From Pseudomonadota bacterium (GTDB taxonomy: Bacteria > Pseudomonadota > Gammaproteobacteria > UBA9214), in NCBI GenBank assembly GCA_041395565.1, contig JAWLAI010000003.1:372001-436000 (forward strand): a stretch of 64,000 nucleotides of DNA, written 5' to 3'. The position numbers were made by a program, and so were the translations under genes. Below, piece by piece: positions 17,185 through 25,700 of the stretch. The notes beneath the pieces were generated by a model. It saw nothing but the letters and a program-made list of their open reading frames with translations. It searched no databases and was not told the DNA's origin. Numbering within the stretch: position 1 is the stretch's first letter; every line of letters starts with the position of its first letter.

Positions 17185-18666
17185 ATGAACACGACACCCG
17201 CGCTGCCGGTGGTGCGCGCCGCCTTGCACGCGGCGGTGTTATGGGGCGTGCTCGTCGCACCGGCGCCGGCGGCGTGCGACGTTGACATCGCCGACGCGAT
17301 GACGCGCGAGGTGAACCGGATCCGGGACTGCCTGCATGAGATCGCCGCGCGGCCGGTCGAGGTCCCGGTGCCGGGCGGGCATGCGGAGCGCCTGCTGTAT
17401 ACCTGGGGGCCGGAGATCAAGATCCGGCGCATGCTGGATGATCCGTACTTCTGCGATTACGAATACGCGCGCCAGGTCGAGTTCGAATACCGGCAATACC
17501 TCGAGCTCCCGACCAGTATGCCGTACTGGGGCGACCGTCCCTGGTTGCGCTCCATGTCGCAGCTCGCAGCCCTGGCGAATGCCGCCAATGACACGGCGCC
17601 ACTGTTCCCGGAGCCGTACCGCGAGGAAGCGGTGGAGCAGGCGCCGGATGCCGGTCTCTGGGAAGACGGGGCGCCGCCGGAACCTGCACCCGCTGCCAGC
17701 GGACCTTACCTCGACGAGCCGGTCGAGACGGCGCCGGATGCCGGCCTCTGGGCAGATGCCGAACGCTGGGAAGCCGAGCCGCCGCTACCGCAGGCGGAAC
17801 TCAAGGGACGTTCGGTGCAGTTCGCGCTCGCCGGCCTGCGCGACCTGGGCATGCCGCAAGCGCAAAGATACCGCGAGATCGAGCGCCAGGCGCAGCAGCT
17901 GGAGGCGCGTAATCCCGGTCCGAACAAATCGGCCGCAGCGGGCAGGCTGGCCGCCGTGCGGATGATCGAGGGATCCGGTGCCGCCGCAGGCAGCTTGCGC
18001 GAGTCGTCGATCAAGGGCGGCCTCGGCGTCTATTTCAGCAGCGATCCGTTCCGCTATTTCGAAGCCGGTACGCGGCCCGCCGGGCTGGTCTGCAGAACGC
18101 CGTCCCAGCCCGTCATCATCGATCGGTCGGACCAGGAAACCGCGCGCTTCCTGGCCGCGCACCGCATCACGGTGCAGGGGGCAACGCTAAATCTCCCGGG
18201 TGCCAAGACGATTCCAACCCTCGAGAATCCGGCACTGTTCGACGAGGCGGCACGCGGTCGGTACATCATCCGGTTGCCGGCCTATCTCACCGGCGGCGTC
18301 GGACGCCAGTCTGCCTATGTCGACAAGTGCGTAATGCCCTATGACAATGCCCAGGTCTGCCGGCGCGTCACCATCGAGGAACCCTGGCTCAGCTGCGAGG
18401 ATTTCCGGCGCCTGACCGGTCTCAGCTGGATGACCCGGGAGCGCCGGTTCAGAAGGAGCGAGGATCTCCTCGCCAGGAAGCCGGATGCCGATGCCACGAA
18501 CCAGGCACTGCACGCACAAATCGTGCAATCCGACGGTCAGCTCTTCGCCGAGACATTCAGGCAACGCTTCAGCCAGTGTTACGGTGTGGTGTGGGAAGAC
18601 AAGTACCTGGGACTGCTCGGCACTGCCGATGATGCCTTCGTCAGGGCGCTGACCGCATCGCAGTGA
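17185..18666 (+). CDS. Secreted protein of unknown function with internal repeat
   Basis: 493 residues with a signal peptide (ALHAAVLWGVLVAPAPAA). A direct repeat lies in the N-terminal half: EEAVEQAPDAGLWED (about residues 150-164) and DEPVETAPDAGLWAD (about 174-188). The conserved-looking C-terminal part starts with NPGPNKSAAAGRLAAVRMI and GGLGVYFSSDPFRYFEAG, then a Cys-containing region. The GVYFSSDP stretch resembles in outline the S-x-S/T strand of some ADP-ribosyltransferase-like folds, but no Arg-Ser-Glu or His-Tyr-Glu triad can be assigned, so this stays speculation. It follows the MACPF-like lipoprotein at 41 bases and may be its partner. The ribosome-binding site is weak. Confidence 0.75.
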   Translation: MNTTPALPVVRAALHAAVLWGVLVAPAPAACDVDIADAMTREVNRIRDCLHEIAARPVEVPVPGGHAERLLYTWGPEIKIRRMLDDPYFCDYEYARQVEFEYRQYLELPTSMPYWGDRPWLRSMSQLAALANAANDTAPLFPEPYREEAVEQAPDAGLWEDGAPPEPAPAASGPYLDEPVETAPDAGLWADAERWEAEPPLPQAELKGRSVQFALAGLRDLGMPQAQRYREIERQAQQLEARNPGPNKSAAAGRLAAVRMIEGSGAAAGSLRESSIKGGLGVYFSSDPFRYFEAGTRPAGLVCRTPSQPVIIDRSDQETARFLAAHRITVQGATLNLPGAKTIPTLENPALFDEAARGRYIIRLPAYLTGGVGRQSAYVDKCVMPYDNAQVCRRVTIEEPWLSCEDFRRLTGLSWMTRERRFRRSEDLLARKPDADATNQALHAQIVQSDGQLFAETFRQRFSQCYGVVWEDKYLGLLGTADDAFVRALTASQ

Positions 18667-18710
18667 GAGCGGCGCCGGCCGCCCGGGAGCGGTCGATCCG
18701 TCCGTTCACT

Positions 18711-19403
18711 TCATGCTGCGGCGACCGCGACACCGCGGATGCAATGCGCGACGACGGCGGGGCAGCCGGCGGCTGTCTGCCGGGTGATCGATTCGAAATC
18801 GAATCCCGCCTCGACCAGGCTGCGCTCGGTGTCGCGGGTGAGATGGCAGTTGCCGCACGCACATACCCAGACGGGCTGCAGCAGGCGCTGCCATTTGATC
18901 AACCGCGGTTCCTGCCTGGCCAGTACGTGTTCGATGAAATAGATGCGCCCACCCGGTTTCAGCACGCGCCTGATCTCCGCCAGCGTCCTGCGTTGGTCGT
19001 CCACGCTGCAGAGCACCAGCGTGATGACCGCGGCATCGAAGCGGTTGTCCCCGAATGGCAGGTCGGCGGCAGCCGCCTGCACCAGCGTGTGCCAGCAGTC
19101 TGGTGCCGCGCGCAGGCGATTCCCGAGCATGGTGCACATGTGCCGGTCCGGCTCGGTGAGCGTCAGTGAGGCAACCCGGTCGGAGTAATAAGCGAGGTTG
19201 GCACCGGTGCCGCTGCCGATCTCGATCACATCGCCGCTGATCCGACCGAGCAACTCCGCGCGCCAGGCGGCCAGCGTGGCCGCCTCCATCTGCTGCATGG
19301 TGGCATCGTAGAACCGCGCCATGAAGTAGCTGCTGATAGACACGGTCGTTGCATCCCCCGTTATGTGCGCGTTGCTCGCCTCGGTCTCTACATAGTAGGG
19401 CAT
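18711..19403 (-). CDS. Class I SAM-dependent methyltransferase
   Basis: 230 residues from the ATG at 19403; an internal ATG at 19322 (MARFYDATMQQ) is an alternative, and the frame stays open further upstream without a good start. SAM motif I is VIEIGSGTGANLAYY, the post-I acidic residue is in TLTEPD, motif II/III is FDAAVITLVLCSVDD and LKPGGRIYFIEHV. The pattern (FYD, WR, EIGSGTG, H-rich C-terminal CxCGNCHLTRDTE) is that of UbiE-like or phosphatidylethanolamine N-methyltransferase-like small methyltransferases. The substrate is not determinable. It is convergent with the gene at 17185 and no partner gene is near. Confidence 0.85.
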   Translation of the reverse strand: MPYYVETEASNAHITGDATTVSISSYFMARFYDATMQQMEAATLAAWRAELLGRISGDVIEIGSGTGANLAYYSDRVASLTLTEPDRHMCTMLGNRLRAAPDCWHTLVQAAAADLPFGDNRFDAAVITLVLCSVDDQRRTLAEIRRVLKPGGRIYFIEHVLARQEPRLIKWQRLLQPVWVCACGNCHLTRDTERSLVEAGFDFESITRQTAAGCPAVVAHCIRGVAVAAA

Positions 19404-19771
19404 GGAACCCTGCCTGGCAGGGTCATGGCGAGTACCTATCTCATACTTCCCCGCGGCCGTGACCGTGGCGCTGTACGCCGCGGCCCGCCGCCGTGCCGCC
19501 CGGCGGTGGGGCTGTATCTCGTTATTTTCTAATGGAATTTCTTTTGCCGTGCCATCCCTGTTCGGGTACTTGTAAGGAAAACAGTCACTTGGTCGATAGA
19601 CATGCCTGCAAGTAAGGATACTTGTTTTGGTGCTGATTAACCGCACCGGGTCAAGTAGTCACTCGCGCAGCAGGTTGCGCACGCACAGGTTGCAAGTGCT
19701 CCACAGGGATGTTTGGACTGACGCAGACAGCGGTCGGTCCATGGCCCGGTGGTGCGAGAACCCTGATGCGC
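19404..19771. other. Intergenic region, nothing clear
   Basis: About 370 bases between the minus-strand methyltransferase and the first DUF11 gene. It includes a short hairpin (ACCCTGC/GCAGGGT near 19407-19423) just upstream of the methyltransferase start. The DUF11 operon promoter should lie in the right half but no clear -35/-10 is recognisable. Confidence 0.5.
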
Positions 19772-20863
19772 ATGGCGACAGACTGGTGCGTCCACACGAC
19801 AGCAGCTGCATCCCCACCCGCCGGCCCGACGCGGTGCCGGCCGCCGCTGCGCCTGCGCCTACCTCCTGATATCGCTGCATGCCAGCCGCCGCGCCGGCTG
19901 TGGCAGGCGCTGACGCTGCTGCTCGGCCTGCTGCTGCACGGCCCTGTCCACGCGCTCGGTGCCGGCGCGGGTACGCTGATCAGCAACAGTGCCACCATGG
20001 ATTACGAGATCGCGGGCGCCCTTGCCAGGGCCGTCAGCAACACGGTCACGCTGCGCGTGGACGAGATACTCGATCTGGATCTCACCTGGCAGGACGCCGG
20101 CAATGTCGCTGTCGCCACGCCGGACACCGCGCGGGTGCTCACCTATCTGCTGACCAACACCGGCAATGGCACGGACAGCTACAGTCTCAGCGTGCAGAAC
20201 AGCGCCGGAACCGACCAGTTCGATCCGGTCTTGGCGGACATCTACCTGGACGCCAACGGCGACGGTGTCTTCAGTCCCGGCGTGGATGTGCTCTACGTCG
20301 CCGGCGTGAACGATCCCGTGCTCGCCGCGGACGCCGCGCAGGTGGTGTTCGTGCGCTGCGATATTCCCGGCAGCCTCGAGAGCGGCGACCTCGGCAGCAA
20401 CCGCCTGGTCGCGACGTCCGCGACCGGCGCCGGCCGGCCCGGGACCGCCATCGTGAACGCGGGCGACAACAACACCGCGGCGGTCGTCGGCAGCTCCGGT
20501 GGCATCGACGCGGCCACCGGTGTCTACGAGGTCAGCAACGTGACCGTGGTGCTGCTCAAGTCGGTGACAGTCAGGGATCCGCAAGGCGGCAGCCAGCCGG
20601 TCACCGGTGCCACGCTGACCTACAGCATCGACGTCAGCGCGACCGGCGCCGCCGCCGGCGTGCTGGTGACCGATCCGCTGCCGGCGAATACCACCTACCG
20701 GCCGGGCACGCTGACGCTCAATGCGGCACCGCTTACCGATGCCGCGGATACCGATACCGGCGACGTGGGTGCTACCGCGCCCGCGACCGTTGCCGTGTAC
20801 CTGGGCGACCTGTCGCAGGCAACGCCCGTCCAGACCATCTCGTTCGAAGTGACCATCAACTAA
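19772..20863 (+). CDS. Exported DUF11-type repeat protein (first of cluster)
   Basis: 363 residues from ATG 19772; ATGs at 19766 and 19709 are in frame and the true start is uncertain, since even 19772 leaves an unusually long n-region before the hydrophobic core (ALTLLLGLLLHGPVHALG). The mature protein begins GAGAGTLISNSATMDYEI, a module shared with two neighbours. It continues with Asp/Asn-rich beta domains (IYLDANGDGVFSPGVD) and a DUF11 domain near the C-terminus (VTGATLTYSIDV, GVLVTDPLPANTTYRPGTL). DUF11 is an Ig-like beta-sandwich of cell-surface proteins. It is followed at 17 bases by another DUF11 gene in the same orientation. Confidence 0.82.
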   Translation: MATDWCVHTTAAASPPAGPTRCRPPLRLRLPPDIAACQPPRRLWQALTLLLGLLLHGPVHALGAGAGTLISNSATMDYEIAGALARAVSNTVTLRVDEILDLDLTWQDAGNVAVATPDTARVLTYLLTNTGNGTDSYSLSVQNSAGTDQFDPVLADIYLDANGDGVFSPGVDVLYVAGVNDPVLAADAAQVVFVRCDIPGSLESGDLGSNRLVATSATGAGRPGTAIVNAGDNNTAAVVGSSGGIDAATGVYEVSNVTVVLLKSVTVRDPQGGSQPVTGATLTYSIDVSATGAAAGVLVTDPLPANTTYRPGTLTLNAAPLTDAADTDTGDVGATAPATVAVYLGDLSQATPVQTISFEVTIN

Positions 20864-20880
20864 TCCACTGGAGGAAACGT

Positions 20881-21360
20881 ATGAACACATTACTGAAAGT
20901 CATGTTTGGCCTGTGCTTCGCGCTGTTCAGTGCCCGGCTCCTGGCCCACATCGAGGTCTCCACCAGTGCCGAGATCGAGGTGAAGGAGGTCAACGCGCAG
21001 GGTGAGCAGATCGTCCGGCGCGTCCCGGCCACCACCGTGGTCCCAGGCACCGAGGTGATCTACACCATCACCGCCAAGAATACCGGCACCGAGCCGGCCG
21101 ACCGTGTCGTGGTCACCAACCGCGTGCCGGAACAGACCGTCTACGTCGCCGGCAGTGCGGCGGGTCCCGGCGTCGCCATCACCTTCTCGGTCGATGGCGG
21201 CAAGACCTACGCCACCGCGACGAAGCTGAGCGTCGTCGACGCCGCGGGCAAGACCCGGCCCGCCACGGCAGCGGACTATACCCACGTGCGCTGGACCTTC
21301 CAGTCCAGCCTCGGCCCCGTCCAGGAGGCGCCGGTGTGGTACCGCGCACGGGTCAAGTGA
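20881..21360 (+). CDS. Small exported DUF11 protein
   Basis: 159 residues, with a GGAGG ribosome-binding site before ATG 20881. Signal peptide LLKVMFGLCFALFSARLLAH. The mature part is a single DUF11-like beta-sandwich: VVPGTEVIYTITAKNTGTEP, DRVVVTNRVPEQTVYVAGSA, and a closing VHW-type strand (THVRWTFQSSLGP). No membrane anchor or cell-wall signal. Its small size and position between larger DUF11 proteins suggest a subunit or periplasmic partner of the cluster, by inference. Confidence 0.85.
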   Translation: MNTLLKVMFGLCFALFSARLLAHIEVSTSAEIEVKEVNAQGEQIVRRVPATTVVPGTEVIYTITAKNTGTEPADRVVVTNRVPEQTVYVAGSAAGPGVAITFSVDGGKTYATATKLSVVDAAGKTRPATAADYTHVRWTFQSSLGPVQEAPVWYRARVK

Positions 21361-21494
21361 GGCGTCCCGCCTTGCCGTCCCGCAGGCCGTCACTGGCGCG
21401 CGGCGGCGACGGGCGCGTACGGGATGCACGGTTTATCTAACCGCGGCGGTGCCGCGGGATTTCGTCAGGCAATACCAACCCCAGGAGATGTAGC

Positions 21495-22634
21495 ATGCAG
21501 CACTTGTTCATACGCAAGCCCGTCAGTCGCCTGCTGGCACTGGCGTTACTCAGCGCTGGCGCGCAGAGCACGTTCGCGGTCGGAACGCAATCCGGCGCCA
21601 CCATCAGCAACACGGCCACGGTCGACTACCAGGTCGGGACCGATCCGCGCAGTGCCACCGGTGCGGCGCCGGACATCCTGGTGGACAACCGCGTCGACAT
21701 GACGGTGACCAACACCGATGCCGGCAACAACGTAAACGTCAATCCCGGGCAGGTCGACCGGGTGCTGACCTTTACCGTGACCAACACCGGTAACACCACC
21801 CAGGGCTATCTGCTGTCGGTGGACGTGCCGAGTGCCGCCATTCCCATGGGCAACATCCGCATCTACGTGGATGCCAACAATGACGGCATACCCGATGCCG
21901 GCGAGCTGTACACTGCCGGCACCAACGCGGGCGACCTGAACCCGAACGGCGTGCTCGGCACCGACGATGTCATGCAGGTGCTGGTCGTGGCCGACACCCC
22001 GGCCGGTGCGCTCGATGCGGCCGTGGACGATGTGCGCCTGGTGGCGCAGGCCACCAACGCCGGTACCGCGACCGCGACGACGGCGGCCGTGACACCGACG
22101 GCCGGTGTGGACGTGGTGTTCGCCGATGCGGCGGGCACGACCAGCGACGCCAACCGTGACGGCCAGCACTCGGCGGCGGCGAGTTACACCGTGCTGAGCG
22201 CCGCGCTCACGGCGGCCAAGACCGTGCTGTCCACCACGGACGAGTTCGGCAGCGGCTTCGCGATTCCGGGCGCCAACGTGGTCTACCAGATCCGCGTGAC
22301 CAATGGCGGCGCGGCCACCGTGGATGCCAATACCGTTGCGGTGATGGACCAGATCCCGGCCAGCACGCGGCTGTGCGTTGCGACCGTGGGCAACTGCACG
22401 GCGCCGGCGTTCGTCGACGGCACGCCCAGCAGCGGTCTCAGCGTGGCGGCGTTCGAGTACTCCTTCGTCAGCGGTCCCACGGCATGCGACAACGCCAGCT
22501 TCACGGGGTCGACACCGACGGCGGATGCGGACGGCTACGACGCGACCGTTACCTGTGTACGGCAGCGACCGACGGGCAGCATGAGCGGCTCCGGCGGTTT
22601 CTTCGATGTCCGGATCACGGTCGGTATCCAGTAA
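21495..22634 (+). CDS. Exported DUF11-type repeat protein
   Basis: 379 residues with ribosome-binding site AGGAG 9 bases before ATG 21495. Signal peptide SRLLALALLSAGAQSTFA. The mature N-terminus GTQSGATISNTATVDYQV repeats the module of the gene at 19772. IYVDANNDGIPDAGE is a calcium-type Asp-rich loop. A DUF11-like region follows (IPGANVVYQIRVTNGG, VMDQIPASTRLC), with two cysteine pairs in the last 100 residues. The end (RPTGSMSGSGGFFDVRITVGIQ without the last residue group) is echoed at the C-terminus of the 1018-residue protein at 28594. Probably surface-exposed or extracellular. Confidence 0.84.
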   Translation: MQHLFIRKPVSRLLALALLSAGAQSTFAVGTQSGATISNTATVDYQVGTDPRSATGAAPDILVDNRVDMTVTNTDAGNNVNVNPGQVDRVLTFTVTNTGNTTQGYLLSVDVPSAAIPMGNIRIYVDANNDGIPDAGELYTAGTNAGDLNPNGVLGTDDVMQVLVVADTPAGALDAAVDDVRLVAQATNAGTATATTAAVTPTAGVDVVFADAAGTTSDANRDGQHSAAASYTVLSAALTAAKTVLSTTDEFGSGFAIPGANVVYQIRVTNGGAATVDANTVAVMDQIPASTRLCVATVGNCTAPAFVDGTPSSGLSVAAFEYSFVSGPTACDNASFTGSTPTADADGYDATVTCVRQRPTGSMSGSGGFFDVRITVGIQ

Positions 22635-22687
22635 CCCGGGTTGCCGGAGCACCGTTATTGATCTCCACGACAGGTACTGCATGGCGC

Positions 22688-22719
22688 CAGTGCCGCAGGT
22701 CTCGCGACCTGCGGCACTG
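22688..22719. repeat. Perfect 14-bp stem, 4-base loop hairpin between DUF11 genes
   Basis: CAGTGCCGCAGGTC (22688-22701), loop TCGC, GACCTGCGGCACTG (22706-22719). It sits 54 bases after the stop of the 379-residue gene and 34 bases before the start of the giant gene. No T-run follows, so it is either a processing or mRNA-stabilising stem, or an imperfect terminator that would tune expression of the giant downstream protein. Confidence 0.8.
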
Positions 22720-22753
22720 TCGCGTTTGCGGGTCCGTAACGCGTGACGCCTAG

Positions 22754-25700
22754 GTGCGGATGCGCGTGGCCAGCACCCGGCGGTACCACGGCCTGCCTGC
22801 CTGTTGCGGGTGGCTGCTGGCCGGCCTGCTGCTGTTGCCGGGCGTCGCCGCCGCGGTGCCGGCAGGCACGCTCATCCACAACACCGCGCTGGCAACCTTC
22901 AACGGCGGCCTTGCCAGTGTTTCCAACACCGTCACGACGGTAACGACGTGGCCGCGGGTGCCGTCCTCGCTCGAGTTCCTGAAATACGCGCCCGGCAGCG
23001 CAGCGGCGCTACCGGTACCGGTCGCGGTTACCGACTACAGCAGCGGCGGGACGGTGACGGGACCGTTTCTGCCGCTGCCGGCGCCGCTCCCGGCGGCTAG
23101 CGCCACGCCGATCGACCTCGGCAGCCCCGTGCCGCTGGCGCCGGCCACAATGTTTCACCAGGGGGAGCCGGTCTTCGTGCGCCTGACCGACCTCGACCAG
23201 AATACCGATCCGGCGCGGGCCGAGACCGTTACGGTCAGCATCGGCGTGGGCGCGACCGGCGACACCGAGTTGCTGCGTCTGACCGAGACCGGTCCGGATA
23301 CCGGCATCTTCACCGGCTACATCCAGTCCTACGTCGCCGCCCTGGCACCGGCTGCCGCGACCGCGGCCAACGGCCAGCTCGGCCTGCGCGATGCGGCGGA
23401 GATCGTGGCCAGTTATGTCGATGTCTCCGACAACACGGATACGTCGATCACATCCACGTTCGTCGATCCGTACGGGCGTGTGTTCGCGAGCAGTACCGGG
23501 CAGCTCGTCGACGGTGTCACGCTCACGCTCGTCGATGCCGCCACCGGGGCGCCGGCGGCGGTGTTCGGTGACGACGGTGTGAGCGCATTTCCGTCCACGC
23601 TCACCAGTGGCGGCAGTGCCACCGACAGCAGCGGCACGGTGTACGCCTTCGCACCGGGCACCTACCGCTTCCCCTTCGTCGCGCCGGGCAGTTACCGCAT
23701 CGTGGTGACGCCGCCCCCGGGCTATATCGCACCCAGCGTCGTGCCGACCGCCGTACTCCAGGCCCTGCCAGGGGCGCCGTTCGCACTCGATGAGCAGGGA
23801 TCGCGCGGTGCGCCCTTCAGCGTTGCGCTCGGTCCGGCGATCCAGGTGGATATCCCGCTGGATCCCGGCACGACCGGCTTTTTCCTGAGCAAGGCGGCCA
23901 GCGAACGGGTGGCGGCGGCCGGCGACTTCCTGCAGTACCGGCTGCGGCTGAGCAACGAAACCGGTGTCGCCGCATCGGCCGCGCAGATCACCGATACCCT
24001 GCCGCCCGGGCTACGCTACCGGCACGGCTCGGCCAGCCGTGGCGACAGCCCGCTCGCGGAGCCGGCCATCAGTGCGGACGGCCGGCTGCTGAATTTCAAC
24101 CTGGGCGATCTGGCCGACGGCGCGGTCGTCGAGCTGCGTTACGTGGTGGAGGTCGCCGCCGGCGCACCGGCCGGTGTCGCGGTCAACCGTGCCACCGCCA
24201 GTGCCGGCAACGGCACGCTGGTATCGAACCAGGCCGTGGCCAGCGTGGAGATCCGGCAGGACCTGCTGCGTGACCGCAACGTCCTCATGGGGCGGGTCAT
24301 CGCGGGTGACTGCGATGCGCCGGACAGTCCGGCGTCCGGCGCCGTGGCCGGCGTGCGCGTCTACCTGGAAAACGGCACCTATGCAGTGACCGATGCCCAG
24401 GGCATGTTCCACGTCGAGGGCGTGCGGCCCGGCAGCCATGTCGTGCAACTGGACCTCGATACCCTCGGGCCGGGCTATGAACCGGTGATCTGCGACGAGC
24501 ACACGCAGTTCGCCGGGCGCGCCTTCTCGCGCTTCGTGGACCTCCAGGGCGGGACCCTGTGGCGGACCGACTTCCACGTGCGCGCACTGCCACCGCCGCA
24601 TGCGGAAGTCGGGCTGACGTTCGCAAGCAGCGTGGACGATCATGTCGCCACCTATCACCTGGCGCTGCAGGGCGGTGACCTGCCGCTCGGAAACCTGCGC
24701 CTCATGATCAACCTGCCTGCCAGCGTGCACTACCTGTCCGGCAGCAGTGTGCTCGACAATGCCAGTGTTGCCGATCCGGAAAGCCGCGGCTCGGTCCTGA
24801 TCTATCCGCTGGGTGAGGCAACGGGCGCCTGGACCCGCGAACTCAATTTCCTGGCCGCGGTGGATGCGAACGGCGAGACCGCCACGCTGCCCGCCCGGGC
24901 CTTCCTGATGTTCGACGGTCCCGGCCAGGCCGGACAACGGACACCGGTGGTCGAGACCGTGTTGCAGCGCGTGTTGCACGAGCATCGTCTCGAGGGCGAG
25001 GCCGGCACCCATTTCGCCACCTTCAGCGCCCAGCTGAGCGATCCCGACAAGGCCGTGCTGGATCGCATCGCGGCGGAGCTGCGCGGCCACCGCGTGCTGC
25101 ACATCGAGGCGATCGGCCATACCGACAATGTCCGCATCAATCCGCGCGCGCGCGATCAGTTCGCCGACAACCTGGCGCTGTCGATCGCCCGCGCGCAGGC
25201 GGTGGGCGATTACCTGGCCGGGCTGCTCGGGCTGCCGGACGGTGCGCTGGTGATCCGGGGACAGGGGGCGACCCGGCCGTACCAGCTGAACAGTTCGGAC
25301 CACGGGCGGGCCAGCAACCGCCGCGTCGAATTGCATATCGTGACCGAGACCATGCTGGATGCCGCCCGGTTGGGTGAACTCGGGCGGCCGGGCAATATCA
25401 CGGTCGAGGTGGCAGGTGCCTGGCAGGGTCCGCTGATCCCGGACCGCAAGACCTCATCCGCGGAGGTGCGCCAGCTCACCATGCCGGTCTACGACCGGGC
25501 CTGGGTGGAGTCGGCGCAGCCCGGACTGCAACTGCTGTGGCCGCCGGAGGACCACAACCCGCCGATCCCCAGTATCCGCATCGCGGTCAAGCACGATCCC
25601 GCGCAGGAATTGACGGTGCTGCTCAATGGCCGGCCGCTCGGCGCGCTGAACTTCGACAGCCGTGTCAGCAACGGTGCCGGCACGGTCGCGGTCAGCCAGT

